Shown one piece after another: positions 1 through 7,058 of a stretch of DNA of 16,724 nucleotides. Positions within the stretch are counted from its first letter, which is position 1. Every line of letters starts with the position of its first letter. The notes beneath the pieces were generated by a model. The model did not search any database and was not told the DNA's origin. It saw only the letters and a program-made list of their open reading frames with translations. Source of the DNA: Asaia bogorensis (GTDB lineage: Bacteria; Pseudomonadota; Alphaproteobacteria; Acetobacterales; Acetobacteraceae); NCBI GenBank assembly GCA_945886995.1, contig CAMCZJ010000046.1, positions 1 to 16,724 on the forward strand, written 5' to 3'. The translations under genes were made by a program, and so were the position numbers.

Positions 1-73
1 AGGGAAAAGACGAGGGCGATCAAACTCTAGCTCGGCCCGTCAAACGGCCAGCAGATCCACGATCCGTCCCTCG

Positions 74-114
74 CCGCTGAGGGGAGGCCAGAACCTCCTC
101 TCGGCGGTTCCTTT
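74..114 (+). terminator. Possible rho-independent terminator near the left edge
   Basis: Bases 74-87 pair with 94-107 over 14 positions on the plus-strand RNA, two of them G-U wobbles, around a 6-base loop (88-93). The pyrimidine-rich run TTCCTTT follows at 108-114. This fits termination of a plus-strand transcript entering from the left. No recognisable gene end precedes it; the only short open tail visible stops with TAG at 28-30 and is too short to identify. The T run is interrupted, so the call is moderate. Confidence 0.45.
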
Positions 115-153
115 ACAGCCCAATCAGCGGGAAAAGTCATAAGACAAGCAGAT

Positions 154-181
154 CACGTTCAGATGGAATCATCTGAACGTG
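154..181. repeat. Perfect 12-base inverted repeat with 4-base loop
   Basis: CACGTTCAGATG at 154-165 is followed by GAAT and then by its exact reverse complement at 170-181. No T run follows on either strand, so an ordinary terminator is unlikely. It lies about 80 bases beyond the stop of the minus-strand cytochrome b561 gene and 25 bases from a second dyad at 207-248. The two may form one dispersed intergenic element. An operator is the alternative. Confidence 0.75.
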
Positions 182-206
182 TGAAGATGCTCGAAAAACA
201 ACGATG

Positions 207-248
207 TAGAGCGGGTTGCGTGAACCCATGTGAACGCAACATGCTCTA
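207..248. repeat. Imperfect inverted repeat bounded by TAGAGC/GCTCTA
   Basis: TAGAGC (207-212) pairs with GCTCTA (243-248). Inside it, GTTGCGT (215-221) pairs with ACGCAAC (234-240), with a short mismatch between the two stems and a 12-base loop. The layout resembles intergenic palindromes ending in TAGAGC/GCTCTA that I recall from Rhizobiales genomes; that match is from memory and untested. The element lies 14 bases beyond the stop of the cytochrome b561 gene and could protect or end its mRNA. Confidence 0.6.
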
Positions 249-261
249 AGGGCGCGGTTTT

Positions 262-936
262 CTAAAAGAAGCGAATAAACAGGAAAACCGCCGCCCCGGC
301 CAAAACCAGCAAGCCAAGCGCCAGGCGCCCCGGTGCCAGGCGCGGTGGCTTGACCCCTTCCGGCACCAGCTTTTTCCCGGTGAGCATGGGCATCACCAAT
401 TCATGCCCTTTCACCAGCTTGTAGAGCATGATCGCCAGCACATGCAGCGCAATCGCTGCCAGCAGATAGCGCTGTATGCCAAGGTGCAGTGCCGAGAGCG
501 ATTCTGAGGTTGCTTCACCCACTTTCAGCGCCAGCGGGCCATGCTGCGAATAGCTGAAGCCAGGGTCGTGATTGGCGAAAAGCCCGCTGAAAGCCTGGGT
601 CAGCAGCAGCGCCAAAAGAACAACCACCATCCAGCCGCCCGCAGGGTTATGGCCGGTTTCCTTGTCCGGATCGCGTTTCGTGAGCTTGGATAATTGCCGC
701 AAGGCGGCAAGGGGTGATTTCAGGAAATGCGCAAAGCGCGCATTCTCTGAACCCACAAAACCCCAAAGGATGCGAAACAAAACCAACGTCAGAATCGCGT
801 ATCCAGAAGCATAATGCAGCGTCCAGGCGCCGCCCTTGCCGCTGGCATAGGATGTCGCGACCAGCGCAATCAGGGTCCAGTGGAAAAGCCTGACGGGGCG
901 ATCCCAAATGCGGATTCGGGTGGTTCCTGTGCTCAT
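262..936 (-). CDS. Prokaryotic cytochrome b561 (di-haem membrane electron carrier)
   Basis: This 224-residue inner-membrane protein belongs to the bacterial cytochrome b561 / Ni-Fe hydrogenase b-subunit family, which passes electrons between quinone and soluble or membrane cytochromes. The N-terminus has the family signature DRPVRLFHW. Four helices carry histidines at 19, 41, 151 and 165, a pattern fitting two b haems. Further hydrophobic helices lie at about 102-121 and, near the end, 203-222. The start at 936 was chosen because the signature begins 12 residues later and GGCGGGAAAA precedes it. The frame stays open far upstream, but that sequence is unlike the family and lies under the divergent LysM gene. 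No cytochrome c or hydrogenase gene is adjacent, so the partner is unknown. Confidence 0.88.
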   Translation of the reverse strand: MSTGTTRIRIWDRPVRLFHWTLIALVATSYASGKGGAWTLHYASGYAILTLVLFRILWGFVGSENARFAHFLKSPLAALRQLSKLTKRDPDKETGHNPAGGWMVVVLLALLLTQAFSGLFANHDPGFSYSQHGPLALKVGEATSESLSALHLGIQRYLLAAIALHVLAIMLYKLVKGHELVMPMLTGKKLVPEGVKPPRLAPGRLALGLLVLAGAAVFLFIRFF

Positions 937-986
937 TTTTCCCGCCGATCGCTGTTGCTGCCAAGGCCCGTGTTGCGGCCCAAGGA

Positions 987-1006
987 CATGACATCTAGAA
1001 GTCATG
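987..1006. promoter_or_regulatory. Near-perfect 20-base palindrome between divergent genes
   Basis: CATGAC (987-992) and GTCATG (1001-1006) flank the 8 bases ATCTAGAA. Only one symmetric pair of positions breaks symmetry, so 18 of 20 bases are palindromic. It sits 50 bases before the cytochrome b561 start and 63 before the LysM gene start. That is where an operator for a dimeric regulator of one or both genes would lie. No regulator gene is near, so this is inference from symmetry and position. Confidence 0.4.
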
Positions 1007-1069
1007 AACGGCATCCATAGCATAGGCAAGGGATGTTCGCCGCCATTGCCGCGGCCGGGGGGCAGCAGA

Positions 1070-2305
1070 ATGAATGTCAACCAATCCGGCGGATTGACCG
1101 CCAAGAAGCTGATTGTCCCGGCCTTGCTGCTGGTTTTCGCTCTATTGGTCTTTCTGGGCTGGCGCGGGCTTTGGGCGCCCCAGCCAAATGATGCGTCCCA
1201 GCCAATGCGCGCCCCGCTTGCCGAATCCGGCCCCGGTGCCGCGCAGGGTAATGCCGGGCAGGGGGCGCAGCTTGCGATTCCGCCCGCCCCCACGCCCCCT
1301 GACCTTGCCAGCCCCGCCAGGGAAGCCGCGCGCACCGATACCGCCGCGCCAAATTCCGCGCTTCCCGCCATGATCCCACCGCGTTTTGATGTGGTGCGCG
1401 TGGGCGCACGGGGCAGTGCCGTGATCGCAGGCCGCGCCGCGCCGGGGGCGGATGTGATTGTGCTTGCCGATAATGGTCGCGAATTGGGCCGCGCTCGCGC
1501 GGATCGGCGCGGCGAATTTGTCATTCTGCCGGCTGATCCGCTGCCACCAGGGACAATGGAGCTCAGCCTGCGCGCCCGTTTGGGGGATCAGGAGGTGACG
1601 GGCCCCGATACTGTGGTGCTGGTCGTGCCCGATACCGCCGCCGCGATGGCGGAAGCAACGCGGCCAGCCCCGGAAGCGCAGCCTGCCCCGGAAGCGGGGC
1701 GCGCCGCTGAACTCCCCGCAGCCGCCCCACCCGGGCCTTTGGCGGTGCTTATCCCAGCGCGGCCCGAAGCTTCTGGCCCACGGTTATTGCAAGTTCCCGA
1801 GCCCACGCCGGTGGATCGCGGCGCGCCGCGGCTTGGCATTGATTCGGTTGAATACGACCAGGCCGGTTCAATGCGATTCGCCGGCGGGGCGCAGCCTGGC
1901 GCCATGCTCAGGCTTTATGTGGATGAAAAATACATCGGGGATGCGGTGGCGGATGCGCAGGGCCGCTGGGCATTGATGCCGGAAAACCAGCCCAGCATAG
2001 GTCGGCACCGCCTGCGCGTGGATCAGATCTCGCCGGCTGATGGGCGCGTTTTGGCCCGCGCTGAAGTGCCCTTCCAGCGCGAAGACCTGCCCGCCGAGGC
2101 CTTTGCCCAGCAACGCATTGTGGTGCAGCCGGGCAATAACCTATGGCGCATCGCCCGTGCGACTTATGGGCGGGGTACCCGCTATACGGTGATTTATCAG
2201 GCCAATAAGGATCAGATCACCGATCCCAACCGGATTTTCCCAGGTCAGGTCTTCGCGCTACCCACCGCCCAGCCAGCGCCGGCGGCTTCCAACCGGTCCA
2301 GGTAA
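1070..2305 (+). CDS. Membrane-anchored LysM peptidoglycan-binding protein with two Ig-like modules
   Basis: The 411-residue protein has a short cytoplasmic N-terminus and one membrane helix at about 13-30. A long proline/alanine-rich linker follows, then two beta-rich modules at about 104-188 and 254-336, with text such as GRAAPGADVIVLADNG and GGAQPGAMLRLYVD typical of bacterial Ig-like folds. A LysM domain closes it at about 350-398 (QPGNNLWRIARATYG, then NRIFPGQVFALP). LysM binds N-acetylglucosamine in peptidoglycan, so the protein probably spans from membrane to wall. The ATG at 1070 places the helix near the N-terminus; an upstream in-frame ATG at 1004 would add 22 unhelpful residues. The last 61 bases overlap the convergent gene on the other strand. 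The exact role is unknown. Confidence 0.82.
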   Translation: MNVNQSGGLTAKKLIVPALLLVFALLVFLGWRGLWAPQPNDASQPMRAPLAESGPGAAQGNAGQGAQLAIPPAPTPPDLASPAREAARTDTAAPNSALPAMIPPRFDVVRVGARGSAVIAGRAAPGADVIVLADNGRELGRARADRRGEFVILPADPLPPGTMELSLRARLGDQEVTGPDTVVLVVPDTAAAMAEATRPAPEAQPAPEAGRAAELPAAAPPGPLAVLIPARPEASGPRLLQVPEPTPVDRGAPRLGIDSVEYDQAGSMRFAGGAQPGAMLRLYVDEKYIGDAVADAQGRWALMPENQPSIGRHRLRVDQISPADGRVLARAEVPFQREDLPAEAFAQQRIVVQPGNNLWRIARATYGRGTRYTVIYQANKDQITDPNRIFPGQVFALPTAQPAPAASNRSR

Positions 2306-2682
2306 GGGTCAAGCGCAAGGACAAAGCGCACCAGGGCCGCGATCAATTCGGGGGAGTTGGTTGGCGGTACCACGGCCAGGGCCGCTTCAAAGCGAATCCG
2401 ATGATCCGGCGTCAGGCCGATTTGCCAGCCTTCCGGCAGGCCAGGTGTCAGCGCGGCCAGGGTGGCGAAGCTCGATTGGCGCTGGTCTCGGCCCTCAGCC
2501 GTGGAAGGGATGCGCGCGGCGTCCGCTTCCACCGCCAGCCCAACGCTGCTGAGTTCCGCCCTGCAAAGCCGGCCCCGCCAGTCAAAGGTGAATTCCAAAG
2601 GGCGGTCCGCCAGCATGGGTGCCAGACGGCCTTCGGGGTCTATGGCCATCGGGCCCAGGGTGATCATATCCATGGGACGCAT
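2245..2682 (-). CDS. Hypothetical protein, 145 residues
   Basis: I do not recognise this family. The protein is soluble, with no signal peptide or membrane helix. The first half looks beta-rich (PLEFTFDWRGRLCRAELS, positions 28-45) and the C-terminus helical. Its reading frame has the G/C-rich third positions of its neighbours, which supports a real gene over a shadow. The stop falls 61 bases inside the end of the convergent LysM gene. ATGs at 2682, 2673 and 2667 are all possible starts; the first is used although its ribosome site is weak. The gene diverges from psd across an AT-rich 40-base gap that probably holds promoters for both. Confidence 0.6.
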   Translation of the reverse strand: MRPMDMITLGPMAIDPEGRLAPMLADRPLEFTFDWRGRLCRAELSSVGLAVEADAARIPSTAEGRDQRQSSFATLAALTPGLPEGWQIGLTPDHRIRFEAALAVVPPTNSPELIAALVRFVLALDPYLDRLEAAGAGWAVGSAKT

Positions 2683-2722
2683 TCTTGTGCATTTTTAGTA
2701 AAAACACTGTAAGCGACCCCGC

Positions 2723-3400
2723 ATGGCACTCGGACAAAGTCTTCGCATGGTTCTCGCCCGGCCTCATCCGGCGGCGAGGCCCTTCCTCATCGGTGGCGCT
2801 GCGGTGGCGTTGCTTGGCGGCGCCCTGCTTGGCGCTTTCCTGTTTTGGCTCGGCGTCGCGTTCACGCTGTTCTGCCTTTACTTCTTCCGCGACCCCGAAC
2901 GCGTGCCGCCCGCGCGCCCTGGCTTGGTGCTGGCGCCGGCGGATGGGCATGTGGTGTCCGTCATGCCCGCCAAGCCGCCGGTGGAATTGGGCATGGGTGA
3001 GGAAACCCGCTGGCGCATCGCGATTTTTCTCTCGGTGCTTGATGTGCATGTGAACCGCATGCCAACCGATGGCACCGTCACCCGCATTGCCTATCATCAC
3101 GGCAAATTCCTCAGCGCCAATCTGGACAAGGCGAGTGATGAGAATGAACGCAATGCGGTCGCACTTCGCCTGCCCGATGGGCGCGATATTGCGGTGGTGC
3201 AGATTGCCGGGCTGATCGCGCGGCGCATTCTGTGCGATGCGAAGGTGGGCGATGTTGTGCAGGCGGGTGATCGCTTCGGCATTATTCGTTTTGGCAGCCG
3301 CACCGATGTTTATCTGCCGCCGGGCGTGGTGCCTATGGTCGCAGTCGGCCAGACCATGATTGGTGGTGAAACGGTGCTGGCGGAGTTGCAGGCGCGATGA
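2723..3400 (+). CDS. psd: Phosphatidylserine decarboxylase, short pyruvoyl type
   Basis: This enzyme decarboxylates phosphatidylserine to phosphatidylethanolamine at the inner membrane. It is 225 residues long, matching the short archaeal/alphaproteobacterial form. An N-terminal hydrophobic hairpin (about 20-54) is followed by FFRDPER (54-60), APADG (71-75, with the catalytic-type Asp74), and LSVLDVHVNR with His109. The cleavage motif RFGSR follows, with Gly191-Ser192. In this family self-cleavage between these two residues turns the serine into the pyruvoyl cofactor and yields two chains. It is the first gene of the operon. TTGTGC at 2685-2690 and TGTAAG at 2708-2713 could be a weak promoter, but they would leave almost no leader. 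The stop overlaps the pssA start as ATGA. Confidence 0.95.
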   Translation: MALGQSLRMVLARPHPAARPFLIGGAAVALLGGALLGAFLFWLGVAFTLFCLYFFRDPERVPPARPGLVLAPADGHVVSVMPAKPPVELGMGEETRWRIAIFLSVLDVHVNRMPTDGTVTRIAYHHGKFLSANLDKASDENERNAVALRLPDGRDIAVVQIAGLIARRILCDAKVGDVVQAGDRFGIIRFGSRTDVYLPPGVVPMVAVGQTMIGGETVLAELQAR

Positions 3401-4293
3401 ATAACGCCCCGCAAGGCGCGGCGCCGGAAGGGCGCATCAGGCGGCTCAGGCGGCGCTTTCGCCCGCGCACCCGGCCGCGTTTTGAAGGGCAATCCTTCAA
3501 TCGCCTGATTCCGAATATTCTGACCATGCTAGGGCTTTGCTGTGGCCTGGTTGCCATTCGCGCAGCCTTTGAAGGGCGCTTTGCCGAAGCCGCCGTGCTG
3601 ATTGTGGTGGCGGGCGTGATTGATGGGCTGGATGGCCGGCTTGCGCGCCTGCTGAAAGCGACATCTCGTTTCGGGGCAGAATTCGATAGTCTGGCGGATT
3701 TTCTTTCTTTCGGCGTCGCGCCGGCGCTCGTGCTCTATCTCTGGGCGTTGCAGGATTATCGCGGCATTGCTTTTGTGCCTGCCTTGCTTTTCGCTGTTTG
3801 CTCCTCGCTCCGCTTGGCGCGCTTCAATGCGGCGTTGGATGTCGGGCCGGCGCCAAAGCCTGCCTATACCTATAATTTTTTCACCGGCGTGCCGGCGCCG
3901 GCGGGGGCGGGCTGCGCGCTATTTCCGCTTTTCGCTTGGCTTTTCTTCACGCAAATCGAAATGCCCTTGCTGGCTAGCATCATGCGCAACCCCGTACTGA
4001 TCGCGGGCGTGCTGATCCTGGTGGGCGGGCTGATGGTGAGCACACTGCCCACCTGGTCCTTCAAGAATTTCAAGGTGCCGCGCGCGGCGGTATTGCCGCT
4101 GCTGCTTGGCGTTGGCTTCTACATGGCGCTGCTTTTTGCTGAACCCTGGGGCGCGCTTGCCATGGCGGGCATTATTTATCTTGGCATGCTGCCTTTTTCG
4201 GTGCGGTCTTATTTGCGGTTGAAGCAGGAAGCGGAAAGCCTGCTGGAACCCGTGCTGGTTGCTGATAATGGCACGGGAAAGACCGCGCCCTGA
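3397..4293 (+). CDS. pssA: CDP-diacylglycerol-serine O-phosphatidyltransferase
   Basis: PssA joins serine to CDP-diacylglycerol, giving the phosphatidylserine that the preceding enzyme decarboxylates. The 298-residue protein has an arginine-rich cytoplasmic tail (about 14-28) and then multiple membrane helices. The CDP-alcohol phosphotransferase signature is complete: Asp79-Gly80, Ala83-Arg84, Gly93, Asp97 and Asp101. Those aspartates bind the metal and substrate. The start overlaps the psd stop (ATGA), so the two are probably translationally coupled. The stop overlaps the next start (TGATG). Psd followed by PssA is a common alphaproteobacterial order and defines this as the phosphatidylethanolamine operon. 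Confidence 0.95.
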   Translation: MNNAPQGAAPEGRIRRLRRRFRPRTRPRFEGQSFNRLIPNILTMLGLCCGLVAIRAAFEGRFAEAAVLIVVAGVIDGLDGRLARLLKATSRFGAEFDSLADFLSFGVAPALVLYLWALQDYRGIAFVPALLFAVCSSLRLARFNAALDVGPAPKPAYTYNFFTGVPAPAGAGCALFPLFAWLFFTQIEMPLLASIMRNPVLIAGVLILVGGLMVSTLPTWSFKNFKVPRAAVLPLLLGVGFYMALLFAEPWGALAMAGIIYLGMLPFSVRSYLRLKQEAESLLEPVLVADNGTGKTAP

Positions 4294-4718
4294 TGCTGCG
4301 TGGCCGGCTTGAATTGCCCTTGGCGGGTAGGCTGATCAGCATTTCGGGCGGGCCGTTTGATGCCATGCCGGAAGGCGCGCGCGGGCTATGCCTGGAAGTG
4401 GGCGCCGCGCGCGCGGCGGAAGCCGAATGGCAGCTTGATGTGCCGGATTACGGCGTGCCCGATGAAGCGGCGTTGCGGATGATATTGGCGCAGATGTTGG
4501 AAGCGATGCGCGCCGCGCCCGATGGCGCTTATCACATTGGCTGCAAGGCCGGCATTGGGCGCACCGGCACCGTCATGGCCTGCCTTGCCATCATGGCTGG
4601 TGCTGTGGAAGGCGACCCGGTGGCGTGGCTGCGCGCCGCCTATTTTCAGGGGGCAATTGAAACCCCAGGGCAGGAAGCCTTCGTGCGCGGCTTTACGGCT
4701 AAGGGTTCAGCCCCCTAA
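4293..4718 (+). CDS. Small protein-tyrosine / dual-specificity type phosphatase
   Basis: The 141-residue protein has the CX5R phosphate-binding loop of cysteine phosphatases, GCKAGIGRTG, with Cys84 as nucleophile and Arg90. PDYGVP at 51-56 looks like the WPD loop, making Asp52 the likely general acid. The residue before the cysteine is Gly rather than the usual His; a His lies two residues further back (HIGC). It has no membrane segment. The start shares one base with the pssA stop, so it is coupled to phospholipid synthesis. Some family members, such as PTPMT1, remove the phosphate from phosphatidylglycerophosphate, so a lipid substrate is a reasonable inference. A protein or small-molecule substrate remains possible. 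Confidence 0.8.
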   Translation: MLRGRLELPLAGRLISISGGPFDAMPEGARGLCLEVGAARAAEAEWQLDVPDYGVPDEAALRMILAQMLEAMRAAPDGAYHIGCKAGIGRTGTVMACLAIMAGAVEGDPVAWLRAAYFQGAIETPGQEAFVRGFTAKGSAP

Positions 4719-4746
4719 CATTCTTGCCCTGTGCAGGAGAAACGCG

Positions 4747-5559
4747 ATGCCCCAAATCCTCGATCCCCAGACCATCGCTGATTATGACCGTGATGGCGCG
4801 GTGGTGATCCGTGGCGCCTTCGCGCCGCATTGGGTTGAACTGCTCGCTGGTGGGGTGGAACGCAACCTGCGCGAGCCCGGCCCCTTCGGCAAACGCTATA
4901 CGCCGGAAGGCAAGCCCGGCATGTTCTTCGGCGATTACTGTTCCTGGCAGCGCATTGCGGAATATGAGGCGTTTTTGCGCCATTCCCCGGCGGCCGCCAT
5001 TGCCGGTGCGCTGATGCAAAGCGGCAAGGTCAATCTGTTCCACGAACATGTGCTGGTGAAGGAACCAGGCACGGAAGAACCGACGCCCTGGCATAATGAC
5101 CAGCCCTATTGGACAGTTGAGGGCTGGCAGGTGTGTTCGCTTTGGATACCGCTTGATCCCGTGGCGCGGGAGAGTGGCGTGGAGTATGTCGCCGGGTCGC
5201 ATCGCAAGGACGAATGGTTCAAGCCGAAGCGCTTTGCCGATAGCGCCGACCATCCTTCTGACGATCCGCGCTTTTTGCCGGTTCCCGATGTTGAGGGTAA
5301 CCGGGGTGATTACACGCTGCTCGGTTGGGATCTGCAGCCTGGCGATTGTGTGGCCTTCCATGGGCTGACGCTGCATGGCGCGCCGGGCAATCGCAGCGGG
5401 AAGTTGCGCCGCCGCGCGGTTTCAGCGCGCTGGACCGGCGATGATGCGGTGTTCACGCGCCGCAAGGGCATTGAAAGCCCGCCCGCGCCCGCGAATGCGC
5501 CGGCGCATGGTGCGGCGATGGATAGTGAGGTGTTTCCGGTGGTTTGGCGGGTGGCTTAG
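4747..5559 (+). CDS. Phytanoyl-CoA dioxygenase (PhyH) family protein
   Basis: This is a 270-residue Fe(II)/2-oxoglutarate-dependent oxygenase of the PhyH family, which hydroxylates small molecules while converting 2-oxoglutarate to succinate and CO2. The iron site is visible as WHND (His116, Asp118) and the distal LTLHGAPGN (His210). The arginines at 216-223 are placed to bind 2-oxoglutarate. AGGAG at 4735-4739 lies eight bases before the ATG at 4747, which fixes the start; the longer upstream frame runs through the phosphatase gene. The 28-base gap suggests the same operon. The substrate cannot be read from the sequence. A link to lipid or amine modification is suggested only by location. 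Confidence 0.87.
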   Translation: MPQILDPQTIADYDRDGAVVIRGAFAPHWVELLAGGVERNLREPGPFGKRYTPEGKPGMFFGDYCSWQRIAEYEAFLRHSPAAAIAGALMQSGKVNLFHEHVLVKEPGTEEPTPWHNDQPYWTVEGWQVCSLWIPLDPVARESGVEYVAGSHRKDEWFKPKRFADSADHPSDDPRFLPVPDVEGNRGDYTLLGWDLQPGDCVAFHGLTLHGAPGNRSGKLRRRAVSARWTGDDAVFTRRKGIESPPAPANAPAHGAAMDSEVFPVVWRVA

Positions 5560-5583
5560 GGCGCTAGGGGCAGCTATAGTTCG

Positions 5584-6978
5584 TTACCGATCTATGCGGA
5601 GTGCCTCCCGGAAATCGGCTGTGGCACCGGCACGGTCACCCAAAGCGGAACGCGAGTCTGCGCGGTTATTGAAAGCGTCGGCGAATTTCGGATCAAGGCG
5701 GATGGCTTCGTTATAGTCGGTAATGGCGCCTGCGAAATCCTTGAGCGCTGCGCGTGAGAAGCCGCGATTGTTATAGGCCTGGGCGTATTGCGGATTGAGC
5801 CGGATTGCTTCGGTATAGTCGACGATTGCGCCGGCACGGTCGCCGAGCCCGGCGCGTGCCAAACCGCGATTGTTGAAGGTATTCGCAGATTGCGGATTAA
5901 GGCGGATGGCTTCGGTGTAATCAGCGATGGCTCCGTAACGATCACCCTGTGCAGCACTCGCGGCACCTCGATTGTTGAAAGCCTGGGCATATTGCGGATC
6001 GAGTCTAATTGCCTCGTTATAATCAGCGATGGCGCCGGCGCGATCACCCTGCGCTGCACGGGCGACCCCGCGATTGTTGAAAGCCTGGGCGTATTGCGGA
6101 TTGATACGGATTGCTTCGTTATAATCAGCGATTGCGCCGGCGCGATCACTCTGCGCTGCACGGGTGGCCCCGCGATTGTTGAAAGCCTGGGGATATTGCG
6201 GATTTAGCCTAATCGCCTCGTTATAGTCGGCCATGGCGCCAGAGTGATCGCTTCGTGCGGCACGGGCGGCACCGCGATTGTTGAAGGCCTGGACGTATTG
6301 CGGATTTAGCCTAATCGCCTCGTTATAATCGGCCATGGCGCCAGAGTGATCACCCTGCGCGGCACGGGCGGCCCCGCGATTGTTGAAGGCCTGGACGTAT
6401 TGAGGATTTAGCCTAATCGCCTCGTTATAGTCGGCCATGGCGCCAGAGTGATCGCCTCGCGCGGCACGGGCGGCCCCGCGATTGGTGAAGGCCTGGACGT
6501 GTTGCGGGTTTAGCCTAATCGCCTCGTTATAATCGGCCATGGCGCCAGAGTGATCACCCTGCGCGGCACGGGCGGCCCCGCGATTGGTGAAGGCCTGGAC
6601 GTATTGCGGATTTAGCCTAATCGCCTCGTTATAGTCGGCCATGGCGCCAGAGTGATCGCCCTGACTGGCACGGGCGAAGCCACGATTATTGAAGTTTACT
6701 GCGTGTCGAGGATCAAGCCGGATCGCCGCAGTGTAATCAGCGATTGCACCCCCCCAATCTCCGTTGCTGCTGCGCGCGACGCCGCGGCTACTGTAGGTGG
6801 TCGCCAAATTCTGCAGCGTCTCTTGGCCTGAGTCGATCAGCCAAGAGCAACCAGAGATCTGTGTCTGACGAGTAATGGCCGTGTCTTGCCGCGCACACCA
6901 ACGCCAGGCTTCCTCACGTGATGATTGCGCCGCCGCTATACCGGGCAGCAGCGCCAAGGCAATGATCCAGGGTTTCAT
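5584..6978 (-). CDS. Exported TPR protein with twelve 34-residue repeats
   Basis: The 464-residue protein starts with a signal peptide (MKPWIIALALLPGIAAAQ). A short cap at about 19-57 holds Cys28 and Cys44, probably a disulfide in the periplasm. From residue 58 to the end run twelve unbroken 34-residue tetratricopeptide repeats of the form NNRGxARAxxGDxxGAIADYNEAIRLNP. TPRs form a superhelix that binds other proteins, and no catalytic domain is present. Repeats 3-6 are almost identical in DNA, showing recent expansion. The ATG at 6978 is supported by AGGA at 6986-6989 on the complementary strand. It ends 24 bases from the convergent PhyH gene. The HupE gene lies upstream in the same direction, but a hairpin separates them. 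Confidence 0.9.
   Translation of the reverse strand: MKPWIIALALLPGIAAAQSSREEAWRWCARQDTAITRQTQISGCSWLIDSGQETLQNLATTYSSRGVARSSNGDWGGAIADYTAAIRLDPRHAVNFNNRGFARASQGDHSGAMADYNEAIRLNPQYVQAFTNRGAARAAQGDHSGAMADYNEAIRLNPQHVQAFTNRGAARAARGDHSGAMADYNEAIRLNPQYVQAFNNRGAARAAQGDHSGAMADYNEAIRLNPQYVQAFNNRGAARAARSDHSGAMADYNEAIRLNPQYPQAFNNRGATRAAQSDRAGAIADYNEAIRINPQYAQAFNNRGVARAAQGDRAGAIADYNEAIRLDPQYAQAFNNRGAASAAQGDRYGAIADYTEAIRLNPQSANTFNNRGLARAGLGDRAGAIVDYTEAIRLNPQYAQAYNNRGFSRAALKDFAGAITDYNEAIRLDPKFADAFNNRADSRSALGDRAGATADFREALRIDR
6196..6705 (-). repeat. Near-identical 102-base tandem repeats within the TPR gene
   Basis: TPR units 2 to 6 occupy 6604-6705, 6502-6603, 6400-6501, 6298-6399 and 6196-6297. Units 3 and 5 differ at 2 of 102 bases by eye, units 4 and 6 at about 6, and neighbours 3 and 4 at about 7. 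An alternating taatc/tagtc variant and alternating Gln/Arg before the GD/SD pair also follow a two-unit rhythm. This points to duplication of a 204-base block. The outer units 1 and 7-12 are more diverged. Confidence 0.85.
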
Positions 6979-7039
6979 CCGTGCGTCCTACATCCTTAGA
7001 CAAGACATGCCGAAAGCCGCTGCGGAATGGAAGTGAAAT

Positions 7040-7057
7040 GCGCCTGGGTAAAGGCGC
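7040..7057 (-). terminator. Weak terminator-like hairpin after the HupE gene
   Basis: On the minus strand GCGCCT and AGGCGC form a 6-base stem around TTACCC, two bases beyond the HupE stop. The T-rich stretch ATTTCACTT follows. This would reduce read-through from the HupE gene into the TPR gene. The stem is short and the T run broken. Confidence 0.35.
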
Positions 7058-7058
7058 C

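Noticed and set aside
2..139. Open plus-strand frame at the left edge
   Set aside because: It runs through the terminator-like hairpin, is rich in Ser and Arg, and resembles no protein I know.
4699..5376. Minus-strand frame opposite the PhyH gene
   Set aside because: The plus-strand gene has its iron ligands and a good ribosome site. The antisense frame shows no family signature.
5788..6207. Plus-strand open frame of 139 codons opposite the TPR gene
   Set aside because: It is the antisense of the 102-base repeats; the repeat length is a multiple of three, so several frames stay open.
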